64,000 nt of DNA from Actinomadura rupiterrae. Lineage in GTDB: Bacteria > Actinomycetota > Actinomycetes > Streptosporangiales > Streptosporangiaceae. This document shows positions 35,391 through 46,310 of this stretch, piece by piece. The stretch spans positions 962,376-1,026,375 of the forward strand of contig NZ_JAMZEA010000001.1 in assembly GCF_024172125.1 (NCBI RefSeq), given 5' to 3'. A model generated the notes under the pieces. It did not search any database. It saw only the letters and a list, made by a program, of their open reading frames with translations, and was not told the origin of the DNA. The translations under genes were made by a program, and so were the position numbers. Positions within the stretch are counted from its first letter, which is position 1. The number at the start of each line of letters is the position of its first letter.

Positions 35391-35643
35391 TCACGGCGTC
35401 ACTCGGGGTCACGGCGGTGCCTCCATGGTAGGGCGTGCCGTTCCGCCGCCCCGCCCTTTCCCGGCATGCCGGACGTGGTTTTCGCGACACGGCCGCCGCG
35501 ACACCGATTACGGAGTGCAACGGCGGCGCCGATCCGCGCATTCCCTTGCGGGACGGGGCCTCCCGCGCGTCCGGGAGGTGACCGGCCGTAGGCGTTCGCG
35601 CACAGAGGAGACCGGGGGGTGCACCTCGGCGGGGGTGGAGCAG

Positions 35644-35656
35644 TAGCGTGGAGTCG
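35644..35656 (+). promoter_or_regulatory. Leaderless -10 element of the DUF5319 gene
   Basis: TAGCGT (35644-35649) fits the actinobacterial TANNNT -10 and is followed by 6 bp and then the GTG at 35656. There is no properly spaced ribosome site (GGAG is only 2 bp from the GTG), so transcription probably starts at the start codon. Confidence 0.55.
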
Positions 35657-36039
35657 TGCACGACGATGCCCCGCTCGACCCGTTCGCCGGCGACCCGGAG
35701 GATCCGGCCGCCTCGCTCGGCGATCCCGGGGAGGACGTCGCTCCGCTCAGCGTGGCGGAGCGTGAGGACGTGCTCGCCGACCTCGCCGACCTGGAGGTCT
35801 TCCGCGCCCTGCTGGAGCCGCTCGGCGTCCGCGGCCTGACCGTGGACTGCGGCGACTGCGGCAAGATCCACTACATCGACTGGGACCTGCTGCACGGCAA
35901 CCTGCGCCACCTGCTGGACGAGGGCCTGCCGCGGGTGCACGAGCCCGCCCTGGCCCCCGACCCGGTCGACTACGTCAGCTGGGAGTACGCCCGCGGCTAC
36001 GTGGACGGCGTGATCGACAGCGAAGAGGGCAACTCCTGA
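35656..36039 (+). CDS. DUF5319 protein
   Basis: 127 aa from GTG. Matches the small DUF5319 proteins found beside guaB and sigD in actinobacteria (the place of Rv3412 in M. tuberculosis). Visible core: VDCGDCGKIHYIDWDLLHGNL with a CxxC pair and a nearby His, which could bind a metal. The N-terminal 30 residues are acidic and low complexity. The C-terminus is DPVDYVSWEYARGYVDGV. Function unknown. Convergent with the anti-sigma gene, 9 bp apart; probably translated from a leaderless mRNA. Confidence 0.85.
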   Translation: MHDDAPLDPFAGDPEDPAASLGDPGEDVAPLSVAEREDVLADLADLEVFRALLEPLGVRGLTVDCGDCGKIHYIDWDLLHGNLRHLLDEGLPRVHEPALAPDPVDYVSWEYARGYVDGVIDSEEGNS

Positions 36040-36048
36040 CCCCTCCCG

Positions 36049-36909
36049 CTAGGAGTGCGGACGGTCGTCCCGGTACTGGTCGATCCGCTGCTCGGCGCGC
36101 CTGCGGATCTCGTCCAGGCGGCGCCGCGTCTCCTCCACCGGGTCGTCCTGCTTCGCGGGCTGCCGCTGCGGACGGCCGTGCAGGAGGTCTTCCAACCGCT
36201 TCTTGAGCTGCTGCTCAAGGTCCGGCGTCTTGCGCGGCGAAGGCGAACCGGTCCCGGACGCGCCCGGCTTGCCCGAACCTGGCTTCCCCTTGTGCGGACG
36301 CGTCGGAGGCGTCCCCGGCGGCCGTCCGGCGGACGGATGGGGCAGCGCGGACTTCTCCTCCTTGGCCGACCTGCCCTCGCGGGACGGTCCGGGCTTCCCG
36401 GCGGACCTCGCCGCGGGCGCGGCCGACGGCGTCTCGACGAGCCCGCCTCCCGCCGCGGCGACACCGGTCGTGGCCAGCACCGCGCCCGCCACACCAAGCG
36501 CCACGATCGTCCGCGGCCCACGCCGCGACGGCCCACCGCCCTGCTGCTGCGGGACGTCCGCATCACCGTCCCGATGGTCCGGGGGCACGTCGGCGGGGAG
36601 AAGGTCCATGTCAGCGGAGCGGTGCGCGTCCGCCTCGCCTTGAAGCCGGGGCCGGACGGGAGCGGACGGGCGGGTCAGTCCCTCGTCCACGTCCGCGATC
36701 AGGGCGCCGAGCAGGCCGAGCGCCGGGTCGGCCGGGAGGTGCGGGAGGTGCGGAGCCGGGGGCGGCGGGGAACCGGCGACGGCGCGGGCCGCGAGGGCCT
36801 CGATCAGCGCGTCGGTGCGGTACAGCGCGGGCAGGTCGGCCGAGCGGGCCGGGGCCTCCCGGCCGGCGGACTCGCTCGGGTCCGGGGCGCCGCGGCTCCG
36901 GTCCGTCAA
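36049..36909 (-). CDS. Anti-sigma factor for SigD-like ECF sigma (RsdA-like), single-pass membrane protein
   Basis: 286 aa from a TTG whose bases overlap the sigD stop (TTGA, 36906-36909), so it is coupled to sigD. The N-terminal cytoplasmic part (about 1-130) includes a sigma-binding candidate helix [21 protein letters not shown]. One membrane segment follows ([20 protein letters not shown], about 155-175). The outside part is disordered, Pro/Lys/Gly-rich, and ends in a charged helix ([30 protein letters not shown]). The layout and the position immediately after sigD correspond to RsdA (Rv3413c). Regulated proteolysis would free the sigma factor; that mechanism is known for the family, not shown here. 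Confidence 0.8.
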   Translation of the reverse strand: MTDRSRGAPDPSESAGREAPARSADLPALYRTDALIEALAARAVAGSPPPPAPHLPHLPADPALGLLGALIADVDEGLTRPSAPVRPRLQGEADAHRSADMDLLPADVPPDHRDGDADVPQQQGGGPSRRGPRTIVALGVAGAVLATTGVAAAGGGLVETPSAAPAARSAGKPGPSREGRSAKEEKSALPHPSAGRPPGTPPTRPHKGKPGSGKPGASGTGSPSPRKTPDLEQQLKKRLEDLLHGRPQRQPAKQDDPVEETRRRLDEIRRRAEQRIDQYRDDRPHS

Positions 36910-37622
36910 GCGATCGACTCCTCTCGTGCCATCGCCCGCAGCCGGGCGAGGGCGCGGTGCTGGGCGACGCGGACCGCCCCCGCGGACATGCCGAGCACGT
37001 TGCCGGTCTCCTCCGCCGACAGCCCGGCCACCACCCGCAGCAGCACCAGCTCGCGCTGGTGGTCGGGGAGCCGGGTGAGCAGGTCGCGGGCGCGCTGCGC
37101 CTCGATGTAGCGGACGACCGTCTCCTCGGGGCCGGGGCCCTCGTCCGGGCCGTCCGGCAGGTCCTCGGTGGGGACGGCGGCGCGGACCGCGCTGCGCAGC
37201 GCGTCGGCGATCTTGTGCGCGGCGATGCCGAACACGAACGAGGCGAACGGGCGCCCCATGTCGCGGTAGCGCGGCAGCGCCGACAGCACCGCGATGCAGA
37301 CCTCCTGCGCCACGTCGTCGGCGATGTGGTACTGCCCGGACACCCGGCCGAGCCGGGCCCGGCAGTAGCGCACGACCATCGGCCGCACCTCGGCGATCAG
37401 CACCTCGATCGCGGCCGGGTCGCCCTGCACGGCGAGGCTGGTCAGCTCGCGCAGGTCCCCGTCCGGCGGTCCGGCGGGACGCGGCACCCGCCCCGGGACG
37501 GGCCGCAGCACCCGCCCCTCGTGCCCGCCGTCGGCGGGCGCCGGCGGCGCCGGACCCCCCGAGGGTTCGGTAGCGCGCGCGGTCGTCGTCCCGGCGAAGC
37601 ATCCCTCGGTCACGTAGAGCAT
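36906..37622 (-). CDS. sigD: ECF RNA polymerase sigma factor SigD-like
   Basis: 238 aa from the ATG at 37622; the frame is open further upstream, but that part is unlike the family, and no start has a strong ribosome site, so the N-terminus is uncertain. Sigma region 2 at about 75-140 ([40 protein letters not shown]) and region 4 at about 180-230 ([41 protein letters not shown]). Between guaB/DUF5319 and groEL1 it is in the place of mycobacterial sigD, which responds to stringent conditions. It is stop-start coupled to its membrane anti-sigma factor. Confidence 0.87.
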   Translation of the reverse strand: MLYVTEGCFAGTTTARATEPSGGPAPPAPADGGHEGRVLRPVPGRVPRPAGPPDGDLRELTSLAVQGDPAAIEVLIAEVRPMVVRYCRARLGRVSGQYHIADDVAQEVCIAVLSALPRYRDMGRPFASFVFGIAAHKIADALRSAVRAAVPTEDLPDGPDEGPGPEETVVRYIEAQRARDLLTRLPDHQRELVLLRVVAGLSAEETGNVLGMSAGAVRVAQHRALARLRAMAREESIA

Positions 37623-37838
37623 GATGCCCAGCGTCCCCGGACCTGTCTCCACTGTCCACGGCAACGGAATGGTCACAGTGCACGGACGACCCGCCCGAAT
37701 GCCACGAAACGCGGTCACCCGACCCCGCCACGTAGCTCGGGCCTCCCCGCCTTTCCCCGGCCTCACATTGCTCAAACCAGACAAGCCATACCCACTCGAA
37801 TACCCGGCCCGAAATCCCGGCGGTCCGGAAATGCGAAA

Positions 37839-37862
37839 GGCCCCCGTCCGGAGACGGGGGCC
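37839..37862 (-). terminator. Intrinsic terminator of groES-groEL1
   Basis: A 10-bp perfect stem GGCCCCCGTC / GACGGGGGCC with a 4-nt loop, followed on the minus strand by TTTCGC. It lies 38 bp after the groEL1 stop and separates it from sigD. Confidence 0.85.
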
Positions 37863-37899
37863 CGGCTTCCGCACTCACGCGCGGGAGGTTCGAACCGGA

Positions 37900-39609
<1,710 letters not shown>

Positions 39610-39918
39610 TTACTTCTCGATGATCGCGAGCACGTCGCGAGCCGAGAGCACGAGGTACTCCTCGTTGTTGTACTTGACCTCGGTGCCGCCGTACTTGCTG
39701 TACAGCACCACGTCGCCGACCTTCACGTCGAGCTCGACGCGCTGGCCCTTGTCGTCGACACGGCCAGGGCCCACGGCGAGGACGGTGCCCTCCTGCGGCT
39801 TCTCCTTGGCGGTGTCCGGAATGACCAGACCCGACGCGGTGGTGGTCTCGGCCTCAAGCGGCTGGACGACGATGCGGTCCTCAAGCGGCTTGAGAGCAAC
39901 CTTGGTGGCGGTCGTCAC
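39610..39918 (-). CDS. groES: 10-kDa co-chaperonin GroES
   Basis: 102 aa from GTG with GGGGAGG upstream. Forms the heptameric lid of the GroEL chamber. Typical sequence: [15 protein letters not shown] at the N-terminus, the mobile loop [21 protein letters not shown], and [24 protein letters not shown]. Full length for the family. First gene of the groES-groEL1 operon, with a CIRCE operator about 120 bp upstream. Confidence 0.97.
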   Translation of the reverse strand: MTTATKVALKPLEDRIVVQPLEAETTTASGLVIPDTAKEKPQEGTVLAVGPGRVDDKGQRVELDVKVGDVVLYSKYGGTEVKYNNEEYLVLSARDVLAIIEK

Positions 39919-40038
39919 GATCAGACCTCCCCTTCGATTGGTCCTCGGCCGGCCTCACGGGCCGACCAGCACAGATGACAAGAGAGGCGACCCTGGACCG
40001 GCCTGTCGTCGCGGGTGCCAGACCGACCTTGTCGCTGT

Positions 40039-40065
40039 TTGGCACTCTCACACCGAGAGTGCCAG
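40039..40065. promoter_or_regulatory. CIRCE element (HrcA operator)
   Basis: TTGGCACTC - 9 bp (TCACACCGA) - GAGTGCCAG matches the TTAGCACTC-N9-GAGTGCTAA consensus, with perfectly complementary core arms. Upstream of groES, it predicts heat-shock derepression by HrcA. Confidence 0.93.
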
Positions 40066-40187
40066 TCAGGAGACTATGCCCGACCCGGAAAGCCGTCAAC
40101 ACGAACCGCCCCGGAGGCGGCCGATCCCCGCCCGCGCCCCGCTCCCACCAGCGCCCGAAGCGGCGCGGACGACCGGGCCGCTGCCGC

Positions 40188-40201
40188 TAAGTTCCAGGTT
40201 A
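40188..40201 (+). promoter_or_regulatory. Leaderless -10 element of the THUMP-like methyltransferase gene
   Basis: TAAGTT (40188-40193) matches TANNNT and lies 7 bp before the ATG at 40201. There is no ribosome-site-like sequence upstream of the ATG. Confidence 0.55.
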
Positions 40202-41472
40202 TGGACACCGAGGCCTTCCGCGACCTGCTGACCCCGCTCGGCCGGGAGCTGCTCGCCGAGGCGGACGGCGCGGACCTGTCCGAGGCCGCCCTGCTCGCGA
40301 CGGCCACCCGGCTGCGCGGGCGGTTCCCGGCCGAGCTGGTGAACGCCGCGCTGACCCAGCTCCGGCTGCGCGACCGGGCGCGCGCCAAGTTCGGGGACGA
40401 CGCGTCCCGGATGTTCTTCACTCCGGCCGGGCTGGAGCAGTCAACGCGCGCGGGCGTGGCCTCCTACCGCGCGCAGCGCTTCGCGGGTTTGCCGAAGATT
40501 CACCGCACGTTGGAAGTCGGCTGCGGCATCGGAGCCGACCTCATCGCGCGCGCACGAGCCGGCGTACCGACCGAGGCCCTCGAACTGGACCCGCTCACGG
40601 CCGAGGTCGCCCGCGCCAACCTCACCGCCTTCGCCGTGGACGACCTCGCGTCCGTCCACGAAGGCGACGGCACCGCGGTCCCCCTGGACGATGGGACGGA
40701 GTTCGGGTCGGTGTTCGCTGATCCGGGGAGGCGGACGGCTCGGGGGCGGGTGTTCGACCCGCGCGCGTACGAGCCGCCGCTGGACGTCGTCCTGGAGATG
40801 GCACGGAGCGTTCCGGCCGCGTGCGTGAAGGTCGCGCCGGGCATCCCGCACGAAGCCGTCCCGGACGGCGCGGAGGCGGAGTGGATCTCGGTCGGCGGGG
40901 ACGTCAAGGAGGCCGCGCTGTGGCTCGGCGGCCTCGCCGGGACGGTCCGGCGCCGCGCCACGCTCGTCCCCGCCGCCGAGGGTTCGGCCTTCCGGGTCCC
41001 GGACGTCCACACGCTCGTCCCGGACGAGGGCCTCGGGGAGCCGGAGATCCGGACATGGGGCCGGTACCTGTACGAGCCGGACGGCGCGGTCATCCGGGCG
41101 CACCTGGTCGCGGAGGTCGCGGCGCTGGCCGGGGGCGGGCTGGTCGACCCGCGCATCGCCTACATCACGTCCGACAGCCTGGTGGAGACGCCGTTCGCGG
41201 CGTCCTACGAGATCGAGGACGTGCTGCCGTTCGCGGTCAAGCGGCTCAAGGCGGAGCTGCGGCGGCGCGGCACCGGGATCCTGACGATCAAGAAGCGCGG
41301 GTTCGCCGCGGACGTCGACCGGCTGCGCCGCGACCTCGGGTTCGGCAGCGCCAAGGCCGGGAAGGGCGCAAAGGCCGGGAAGGGCGGGAAGGCGGGCAAG
41401 GACGAGACCGTCGTCGTGCTGACCCGGGTGGGCGACGACCCGGTGGCCGTGCTGGCCCGTGCGGCGGGCTGA
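40201..41472 (+). CDS. Class I SAM-dependent methyltransferase with THUMP-like domain
   Basis: 423 aa. The N-terminal helical part (1-95) is followed by a Rossmann methyltransferase (about 98-215): [19 protein letters not shown] is the SAM loop, then [16 protein letters not shown] and [14 protein letters not shown]. The C-terminal region (about 310-420) is THUMP-like ([28 protein letters not shown]), which in relatives suggests RNA binding. A low-complexity Lys/Gly/Ala linker ([18 protein letters not shown]) is inserted near residue 385, inside that last domain, a local repeat expansion. A nucleic-acid substrate is likely but unproven. The gene is divergent from groES and apparently leaderless. 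Confidence 0.85.
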   Translation: MDTEAFRDLLTPLGRELLAEADGADLSEAALLATATRLRGRFPAELVNAALTQLRLRDRARAKFGDDASRMFFTPAGLEQSTRAGVASYRAQRFAGLPKIHRTLEVGCGIGADLIARARAGVPTEALELDPLTAEVARANLTAFAVDDLASVHEGDGTAVPLDDGTEFGSVFADPGRRTARGRVFDPRAYEPPLDVVLEMARSVPAACVKVAPGIPHEAVPDGAEAEWISVGGDVKEAALWLGGLAGTVRRRATLVPAAEGSAFRVPDVHTLVPDEGLGEPEIRTWGRYLYEPDGAVIRAHLVAEVAALAGGGLVDPRIAYITSDSLVETPFAASYEIEDVLPFAVKRLKAELRRRGTGILTIKKRGFAADVDRLRRDLGFGSAKAGKGAKAGKGGKAGKDETVVVLTRVGDDPVAVLARAAG

Positions 41473-42049
41473 TTCCTTCCCGACGATCTCCGTACCGCCG
41501 CCGGCGGGCAAGCCGGACCGCGTGGCGCGCCACGGTCTCGCAAATCATGGACGCTTTCCGGCATCGCCACCGCCAATGGCCGGCGCCCGGTCGGCAAGGT
41601 CATTTTGCGCGGCGCCGTTTCCGCGCGCCGTGAAGTGATCGGAGGCGCCGCCGAAATGCCATCCTGGAATGGTCGGCCACACGCGTGACGGTATCCCGCC
41701 GGAACGGTGCACGGTCCGCCACCCCGTCCGCCGTCCCGGACCAGAATCCGGGAGGTCGGCCGAGATGTGCGGACATGTCCCGCGACCCGGGCGGACCCGA
41801 GACCGGACGTGTGCGACCGGCGCTCCGGGACGGCCCCGCAGCACTCAGCGGATCTTGACCGAACCGGGGGGAAAACCCCGGCCGGGGTGATCGGCGACCA
41901 ACCTCTCCAGCAGGGCGACAAAGCCCATTCCACGGAACTCGGAAACTTCCTTGCTAGCGCATAGAGCCGCCCCCGGCACGCACTACAGTTAGGCGTTCGG
42001 AAATCACTGCCGCGCGTTATTCAACGCCTCGGCACACGAAGGAGCTCGG
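41473..42049. other. 577-bp region without a recognised gene
   Basis: Both strands were read. The open frames here have atypical composition and no ribosome sites. A hairpin CCGGGG-GGAAAA-CCCCGG (41864-41881) is visible, and TACAGT at 41984-41989 could be the -10 of the coiled-coil gene about 60 bp further on. GC is slightly lower toward 41930-42030. A small RNA cannot be excluded. Confidence 0.5.
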
Positions 42050-43669
42050 GTGGAAACGAATCACAACTTCCTGCAGACGGGGGGTCAACCGGTCTCGGAT
42101 CGGATGCGGGAGTTGCTCGCCCGTGCGGCGCAGGACCACGTCTACGAACAGCGCTCACAGGGTCAGGTCCTGGACGAGATCCGCCAGCGACTGGAGGGAA
42201 TGGAGTGGCTGCTCCGCGAGGTCCGCGAGCGCGAGCTCACCGGCCTCACCGGGCAGCTCGACAGCGTCCGGGGGCAGGTAGACGACCTGTCCAGCAAGCC
42301 TCCGGAGTGGGCCGAGGGCCTCGCCGAGCACATCGAGGCGGTCGGCGAGCGGGTCAAGCCGGTCGCCGAGCTGCCGGCGCTGTGGGCGGACGTGGGCGTC
42401 GTCGCCGAGAACGTCGACGAGGGCCTCACCCGCATGCAGGCCATGCTCGACTCCGCGCAGGGCATCACCGACGCCACCCGGCAGGCGTCGCAGCGCATGG
42501 AGGAGATGACCAAGCGGCTCGACAAGCTCCAGGGGAGCATGGAGGCCGCGTCCGTCCGGTTCAACCGGCTGGACAAGTCCCTGGCCGAGCTGGGGCACCG
42601 GGCCGAGACGCTGGAGCACTCGATCACCGGGGTGACCGCCCGGGTCGACCACTCGCTGGGCGAGATGGCCGAGCGGGTGGAGCAGGGCCTGGAGGCCGTC
42701 AACGGCCGGGTCGAGGGTGTCGGCGGGCGGCTGGACGGCCTGGACGGCCGGCTGGACGGGCTCGACGGCCGCCTGGAGGGCCTGTCGGGCAAGCTGAACG
42801 GGCTGGACGGCCGGTTCGAGGGCGTGGACGACCGGATCGACGGCGTCAACGAGCGGATCGGGCGGCTGCCCGCGACGCTGGAGATCGGCGAGCTGCACCG
42901 CAAGGTCGCCGAGCTGGTGCAGCGCCCGCTCATCGACCACAGCGACCGGTTCGACGCGCTGGAGAAGCACCTCGCCGACGCGGTCGACCCGCTGATCGAG
43001 GAGCTGCGCGCGCGCCCGGACCGCGACGAGGTCAAGGCGACGATGTCGCAGATCGCCGAGACGGCCTACAGCGACGTGGCCAAGCGGATGGACGAGTTCT
43101 CCAAGCGCTTCGAGGACGTGCACGAGGACGTCCGCAAGCGGATCGAGGGCATCCACGAGGAGGTCACCCGCAAGGTCGACACGGCGCTGGAGGAGTTCAC
43201 CGCGCAGGTGGACATCGTGTCCCGCCGCGTCGAGTCGGTGCACACCGACGTCACCAAGCAGGTGGAGTCGGTGCACAACGAGGTGTCCCGGCAGGTCAGC
43301 GGCGTGCACGACGACGTGTCCAAGCGGATCGACGACATCCACGAGGACGTCACCAAGCAGGTCGACTCGATCCACGAGGACGTCTCCCGGCGGGTCGGCG
43401 GCGTGCAGGAGGACTTCTCCCGCCGCGTCGACGGCGTGCAGGAGGAGGTCTCCCGCCGCGCCGAGGCCGTGCAGGACGCGCTGGGCCGCCGGTTCGAGGA
43501 CGTCCAGGGCGAGGTCGGCCGCAAGGTCGACACGGTCCACGACGACGTCACCAAGCAGGTGACGGCGGTGCACGAGGACGTGCTGAAGCGGCTGTCCACG
43601 CTGGAGGAGACCATGCTCGCGCTGGCCGAGGCGCTGCTGCGCCCGCGCCGCGACGGGGGCAAGGACTGA
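42050..43669 (+). CDS. Long coiled-coil protein with heptad and hendecad repeats
   Basis: 539 aa from GTG, preceded by AAGGAG. No signal peptide or membrane segment, so cytoplasmic. Three zones: residues 1-220, a mixed amphipathic coiled coil; 224-272, seven 7-residue units with consensus LDGRLDG; 357-517, fourteen 11-residue units with consensus VHEDVSRQVDG, interrupted once by a 7-residue unit (VSRRVES). The block ends with LEETMLALAEALL and a basic tail RPRRDGGKD. Eleven-residue periodicity gives a nearly straight coiled coil, as in some cytoskeletal and apolipoprotein-like helices. I recognise no named family. A scaffold role akin to the Scy/FilP polarity proteins of streptomycetes is possible but speculative. 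The gene stands alone between the THUMP-like methyltransferase and a kinase-fold gene. Confidence 0.85.
   Translation: METNHNFLQTGGQPVSDRMRELLARAAQDHVYEQRSQGQVLDEIRQRLEGMEWLLREVRERELTGLTGQLDSVRGQVDDLSSKPPEWAEGLAEHIEAVGERVKPVAELPALWADVGVVAENVDEGLTRMQAMLDSAQGITDATRQASQRMEEMTKRLDKLQGSMEAASVRFNRLDKSLAELGHRAETLEHSITGVTARVDHSLGEMAERVEQGLEAVNGRVEGVGGRLDGLDGRLDGLDGRLEGLSGKLNGLDGRFEGVDDRIDGVNERIGRLPATLEIGELHRKVAELVQRPLIDHSDRFDALEKHLADAVDPLIEELRARPDRDEVKATMSQIAETAYSDVAKRMDEFSKRFEDVHEDVRKRIEGIHEEVTRKVDTALEEFTAQVDIVSRRVESVHTDVTKQVESVHNEVSRQVSGVHDDVSKRIDDIHEDVTKQVDSIHEDVSRRVGGVQEDFSRRVDGVQEEVSRRAEAVQDALGRRFEDVQGEVGRKVDTVHDDVTKQVTAVHEDVLKRLSTLEETMLALAEALLRPRRDGGKD
43118..43600 (+). repeat. In-frame array of 33-bp (11-codon) repeats
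   Basis: Encodes residues 357-517 of the coiled-coil protein: three units, a 21-bp interruption, then eleven units. Bases are well conserved around GTSCACGAGGACGTS. Protein periodicity is stronger than DNA identity, which argues for selection on the helix. Confidence 0.8.
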
Positions 43670-43805
43670 GCAGCGCGCCCGGGGGCGGGAGGTCCCGCAC
43701 GCGCGGCCGGGAGGCCCGCGTCGGGAGGTCCCGCCCCCGCGACGTGCGGGTGCTCACGTTCCGCCTTCGTCAAATCACCCTCGATACACACCGGAATCCG
43801 TTTAC

Positions 43806-44747
43806 ATGGATCTCGTGACCCGCTCCCCGGCCCTCGCCCCGCCCGTAGGCGCACCGCCGAGCTCGGCCACCGTCCGCTGGGTGCGCGAGTGCTTCGGCCG
43901 CGGCGCCGAGATCCGCGCGGTCCGGCCGCTGCCGGGCGGCACGGCGCACGCCAACCACGCGCTCGTGGTGGAGACCCGCGCGGGCAGCGAGCACCGGCTC
44001 GTGCTGCGCCGCTGGCTGCCGCGCGACCCGCTCGCGTCCGCCGCGCCCGGCGCGGTCTTCGCCGACGGCGAGTTCTCGCCCGAGCGCGAGATCGCCGCGC
44101 TGACGCTGCTCGCCGCCTGCGAGATCCCGACACCGGCGCTGGTCGCCGCGGACCCGGCGGGGGCGTACTGCGACGCGCCCGCGCTGCTGCTCACGCGGCT
44201 GCCCGGCCATCCGCCGCGGCCCGCCCCGGACGACCTGGCCGAGTGCCTGATCCAGCTCGCCGCGGCGCTGCTGCCGGTGCACGCGCTGCGCGGCGCGGCC
44301 TCGATGCCGCCGTACATCCCGCGCAACCGGCTCGACCTGCGGCAGCCGCCGAAGCACGCGGCGCGGCCGGAGCTGTGGGAGCGGGCGTGCGAGGTCGCGT
44401 CGGGGCCCGCGCCGGACGCGCCGTCCCGGTTCGTCCACCGCGACTACCACCCGGACAACACGCTCTGGGCGGGCGGCCGGCTCACCGGCGTCGTCGACTG
44501 GTCGGACGCGTCGTTCGGCCCGGTCGGCGTGGACGTCGGGCAGATGCGGCTGCGGCTGGCGCTGCGCTACGACGCGTCCGTCGCCGACCGGTTCCGGGAG
44601 TGCTTCGACCAGGTCGCGGGCGGGCACGTCCAGGACCCGTACTGGGACCTGCGCTGCCTGCTCGACCTGCTGCCCGAGGAGCCCGGGCGCGTCCTGTCCG
44701 AGCAGGACGTGTCCCGCGCCGAGGCCTACCTCGAAACGCTGCTCTGA
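43806..44747 (+). CDS. Aminoglycoside phosphotransferase (APH)-fold kinase
   Basis: 313 aa. APH/choline-kinase fold: the N-lobe has RPLPGGTAHANHALVV and VLRRWLPRD, and the C-lobe has the catalytic Brenner motif FVHRDYHPDNTLW near residue 217 followed by the metal-binding VVDWSDASFGP. Such enzymes phosphorylate small hydroxylated compounds (aminoglycosides, choline, homoserine, sugars). An antibiotic-resistance role is not implied. It converges on tsaD (19 bp apart) and has no operon partner, so the substrate is open. ATG at 43806; a GTG at 43818 is also possible. Confidence 0.88.
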   Translation: MDLVTRSPALAPPVGAPPSSATVRWVRECFGRGAEIRAVRPLPGGTAHANHALVVETRAGSEHRLVLRRWLPRDPLASAAPGAVFADGEFSPEREIAALTLLAACEIPTPALVAADPAGAYCDAPALLLTRLPGHPPRPAPDDLAECLIQLAAALLPVHALRGAASMPPYIPRNRLDLRQPPKHAARPELWERACEVASGPAPDAPSRFVHRDYHPDNTLWAGGRLTGVVDWSDASFGPVGVDVGQMRLRLALRYDASVADRFRECFDQVAGGHVQDPYWDLRCLLDLLPEEPGRVLSEQDVSRAEAYLETLL

Positions 44748-44766
44748 AGCCCGGTGGGAGCCGTCC

Positions 44767-45804
44767 TCAGACGGTGACGGTGCCGATCGGGAGGCTGGAG
44801 TCGGCCGGGAGGCCCAGGTCGGACGGGACGAGCCCGCTCGCGACCAGCTCGGAGCCGAGCGCGGCGACCATCGCGCCGTTGTCGGTGCACAGGCTCGGCC
44901 GCGGCACCCGCAGCCGGACGCCGGCGCGGTCGCAGCGCTCCTGCGCGAGCGCGCGCAGGCGCGAGTTCGCCGCGACGCCGCCGCCGATGAGCAGGTCCCT
45001 GACGCCGTTGTCCTTGCAGACCTTGAGTGCCTTGTGGGTCAGCACGTCGACCACGGCCTCCTGGAAGGACGCGGCGACGTCGGCGACCGGCACCGGCTCC
45101 CCGGCGCGCTCCTTCGCCTCGACCCAGCGCGCGACGGCCGTCTTGAGGCCGGAGAACGAGAAGTCGTAGGTGCCGTCGGCGTACTTGCCGCGCGGGAACG
45201 CGATCGCGGCCGGGTCGCCCTCGCGGGCCATCCGGTCGATCACCGGGCCGCCGGGGAAGCCGAGGTCCAGCACCCGCGCGACCTTGTCGAACGCCTCGCC
45301 GGCCGCGTCGTCCACGGTGCTGCCGAGCGAGCGCACGTCGGACGCGACGTCCGGGACGAGCAGCAGCGACGAGTGCCCGCCGGACACCAGCATCGCCACG
45401 CACGGCTTCGGCAGCGGGCCGTGTTCGAGCTGGTCGACGCAGACGTGCGCGGCGAGGTGGTTCACGCCGTACAGCGGCTTGCCGAGCGACAGCGCGTACG
45501 CCTTGGCGGCCGCGACGCCGACCATCAGCGCGCCCGGGAGGCCCGGTCCGGCCGTGACGGCGAACGCGTCGATGTCGTCGAAGGTCACCCCGGCGTCCGC
45601 GAGCGCCCGCTCGACGGTCGGGGTCATCGCCTCCAGGTGCGCGCGCGAGGCGACCTCGGGCACCACGCCGCCGAACCGGGCGTGCTGCTCGACGCTGGAG
45701 GCGATCGAGTCGGCCAGCAGCGTGTGCCCCCGGACGATCCCGACACCGGTCTCGTCGCAGGACGTCTCGATCCCGAGCACCAGCGGCTCGGAGTCGCGGA
45801 TCAT
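44767..45804 (-). CDS. tsaD: tRNA N6-threonylcarbamoyladenosine transferase TsaD
   Basis: 345 aa; ATG overlaps the rimI stop (ATGA, 45801-45804), with GGGAGG upstream. Kae1/TsaD ASKHA-fold enzyme that transfers threonylcarbamoyl to A37 of ANN-decoding tRNAs. Conserved: [15 protein letters not shown], the metal-binding [48 protein letters not shown] and the C-terminal CTDNGAMVA. Works with TsaB and TsaE, both encoded just upstream in the same run. Confidence 0.96.
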   Translation of the reverse strand: MIRDSEPLVLGIETSCDETGVGIVRGHTLLADSIASSVEQHARFGGVVPEVASRAHLEAMTPTVERALADAGVTFDDIDAFAVTAGPGLPGALMVGVAAAKAYALSLGKPLYGVNHLAAHVCVDQLEHGPLPKPCVAMLVSGGHSSLLLVPDVASDVRSLGSTVDDAAGEAFDKVARVLDLGFPGGPVIDRMAREGDPAAIAFPRGKYADGTYDFSFSGLKTAVARWVEAKERAGEPVPVADVAASFQEAVVDVLTHKALKVCKDNGVRDLLIGGGVAANSRLRALAQERCDRAGVRLRVPRPSLCTDNGAMVAALGSELVASGLVPSDLGLPADSSLPIGTVTV

Positions 45805-46310
45805 GCATCCTCCCTGGTGAAGCCGACCGGTCCCCGCTTGGCGCGCATCTCGCGGCACATCACGACCGCGTCCACGCCGGACGGCTGGTAGTAGCGCCTG
45901 CGCAACCCCACGCGGACGAACCCGAACCGCTCGTAGAGCCGCTGTGCCGGGCCGTTGTCGGCGCGGACCTCCAGGAACACCTGGACGCTGCCCCGGCGCG
46001 CCGCCTCGTCGAGCAGCTCGGTGAGCAGCGCCGCGCCGATGCCCCGACCGCGCAGGTCGGCCCGGACGCCGATGGTCTGCACGTCGGCCTGGTCGGCCGC
46101 GGCGGCGAGCCCGGCATAGCCGACGATCTCCCCGCCGTCCTCGGCGACGACGTAGTGCCGGGTGCGCGGCTGGTCGGCCAGCTCGTCGCGGAGCATCTGC
46201 TCGCTCCACGCGTCCTCGGGGAACAGCAGTTCCTCAAGGGCGTGCACGGCGGCGAGGTCGGCCTCGGTCATGCCGCGCAGCTTGGCGTCCGTCCCGTCCC
46301 CGGCGGTCAT
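45801..46310 (-). CDS. rimI: Ribosomal protein S18-alanine N-acetyltransferase RimI
   Basis: 169 aa. GNAT-fold acetyltransferase. Acetyl-CoA loop [16 protein letters not shown] (about 77-92), then [20 protein letters not shown], which is diagnostic of RimI. The N-terminal dozen residues are a short extension. It is coupled on both sides: the start overlaps the tsaB stop by 4 bp and the stop overlaps the tsaD start by 4 bp. This tsaB-rimI-tsaD order is conserved in actinobacteria. Confidence 0.94.
   Translation of the reverse strand: MTAGDGTDAKLRGMTEADLAAVHALEELLFPEDAWSEQMLRDELADQPRTRHYVVAEDGGEIVGYAGLAAAADQADVQTIGVRADLRGRGIGAALLTELLDEAARRGSVQVFLEVRADNGPAQRLYERFGFVRVGLRRRYYQPSGVDAVVMCREMRAKRGPVGFTREDA

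Noticed and set aside
41864..41881. Terminator hairpin CCGGGG-GGAAAA-CCCCGG
   Set aside because: The stem is only 6 bp, has no T-run, and lies nearly 400 bp after the methyltransferase stop; kept only as a note in the gap entry.
41205..41933. Possible gene on the minus strand in the 41.5-42 kb gap
   Set aside because: It overlaps the real methyltransferase 3' end, is Arg/Pro-rich with no family pattern, and has no ribosome site.
43806..44747. Aminoglycoside resistance gene
   Set aside because: Only the general APH fold is visible; the sequence shows no feature of a known resistance enzyme and sits in a core-gene context.
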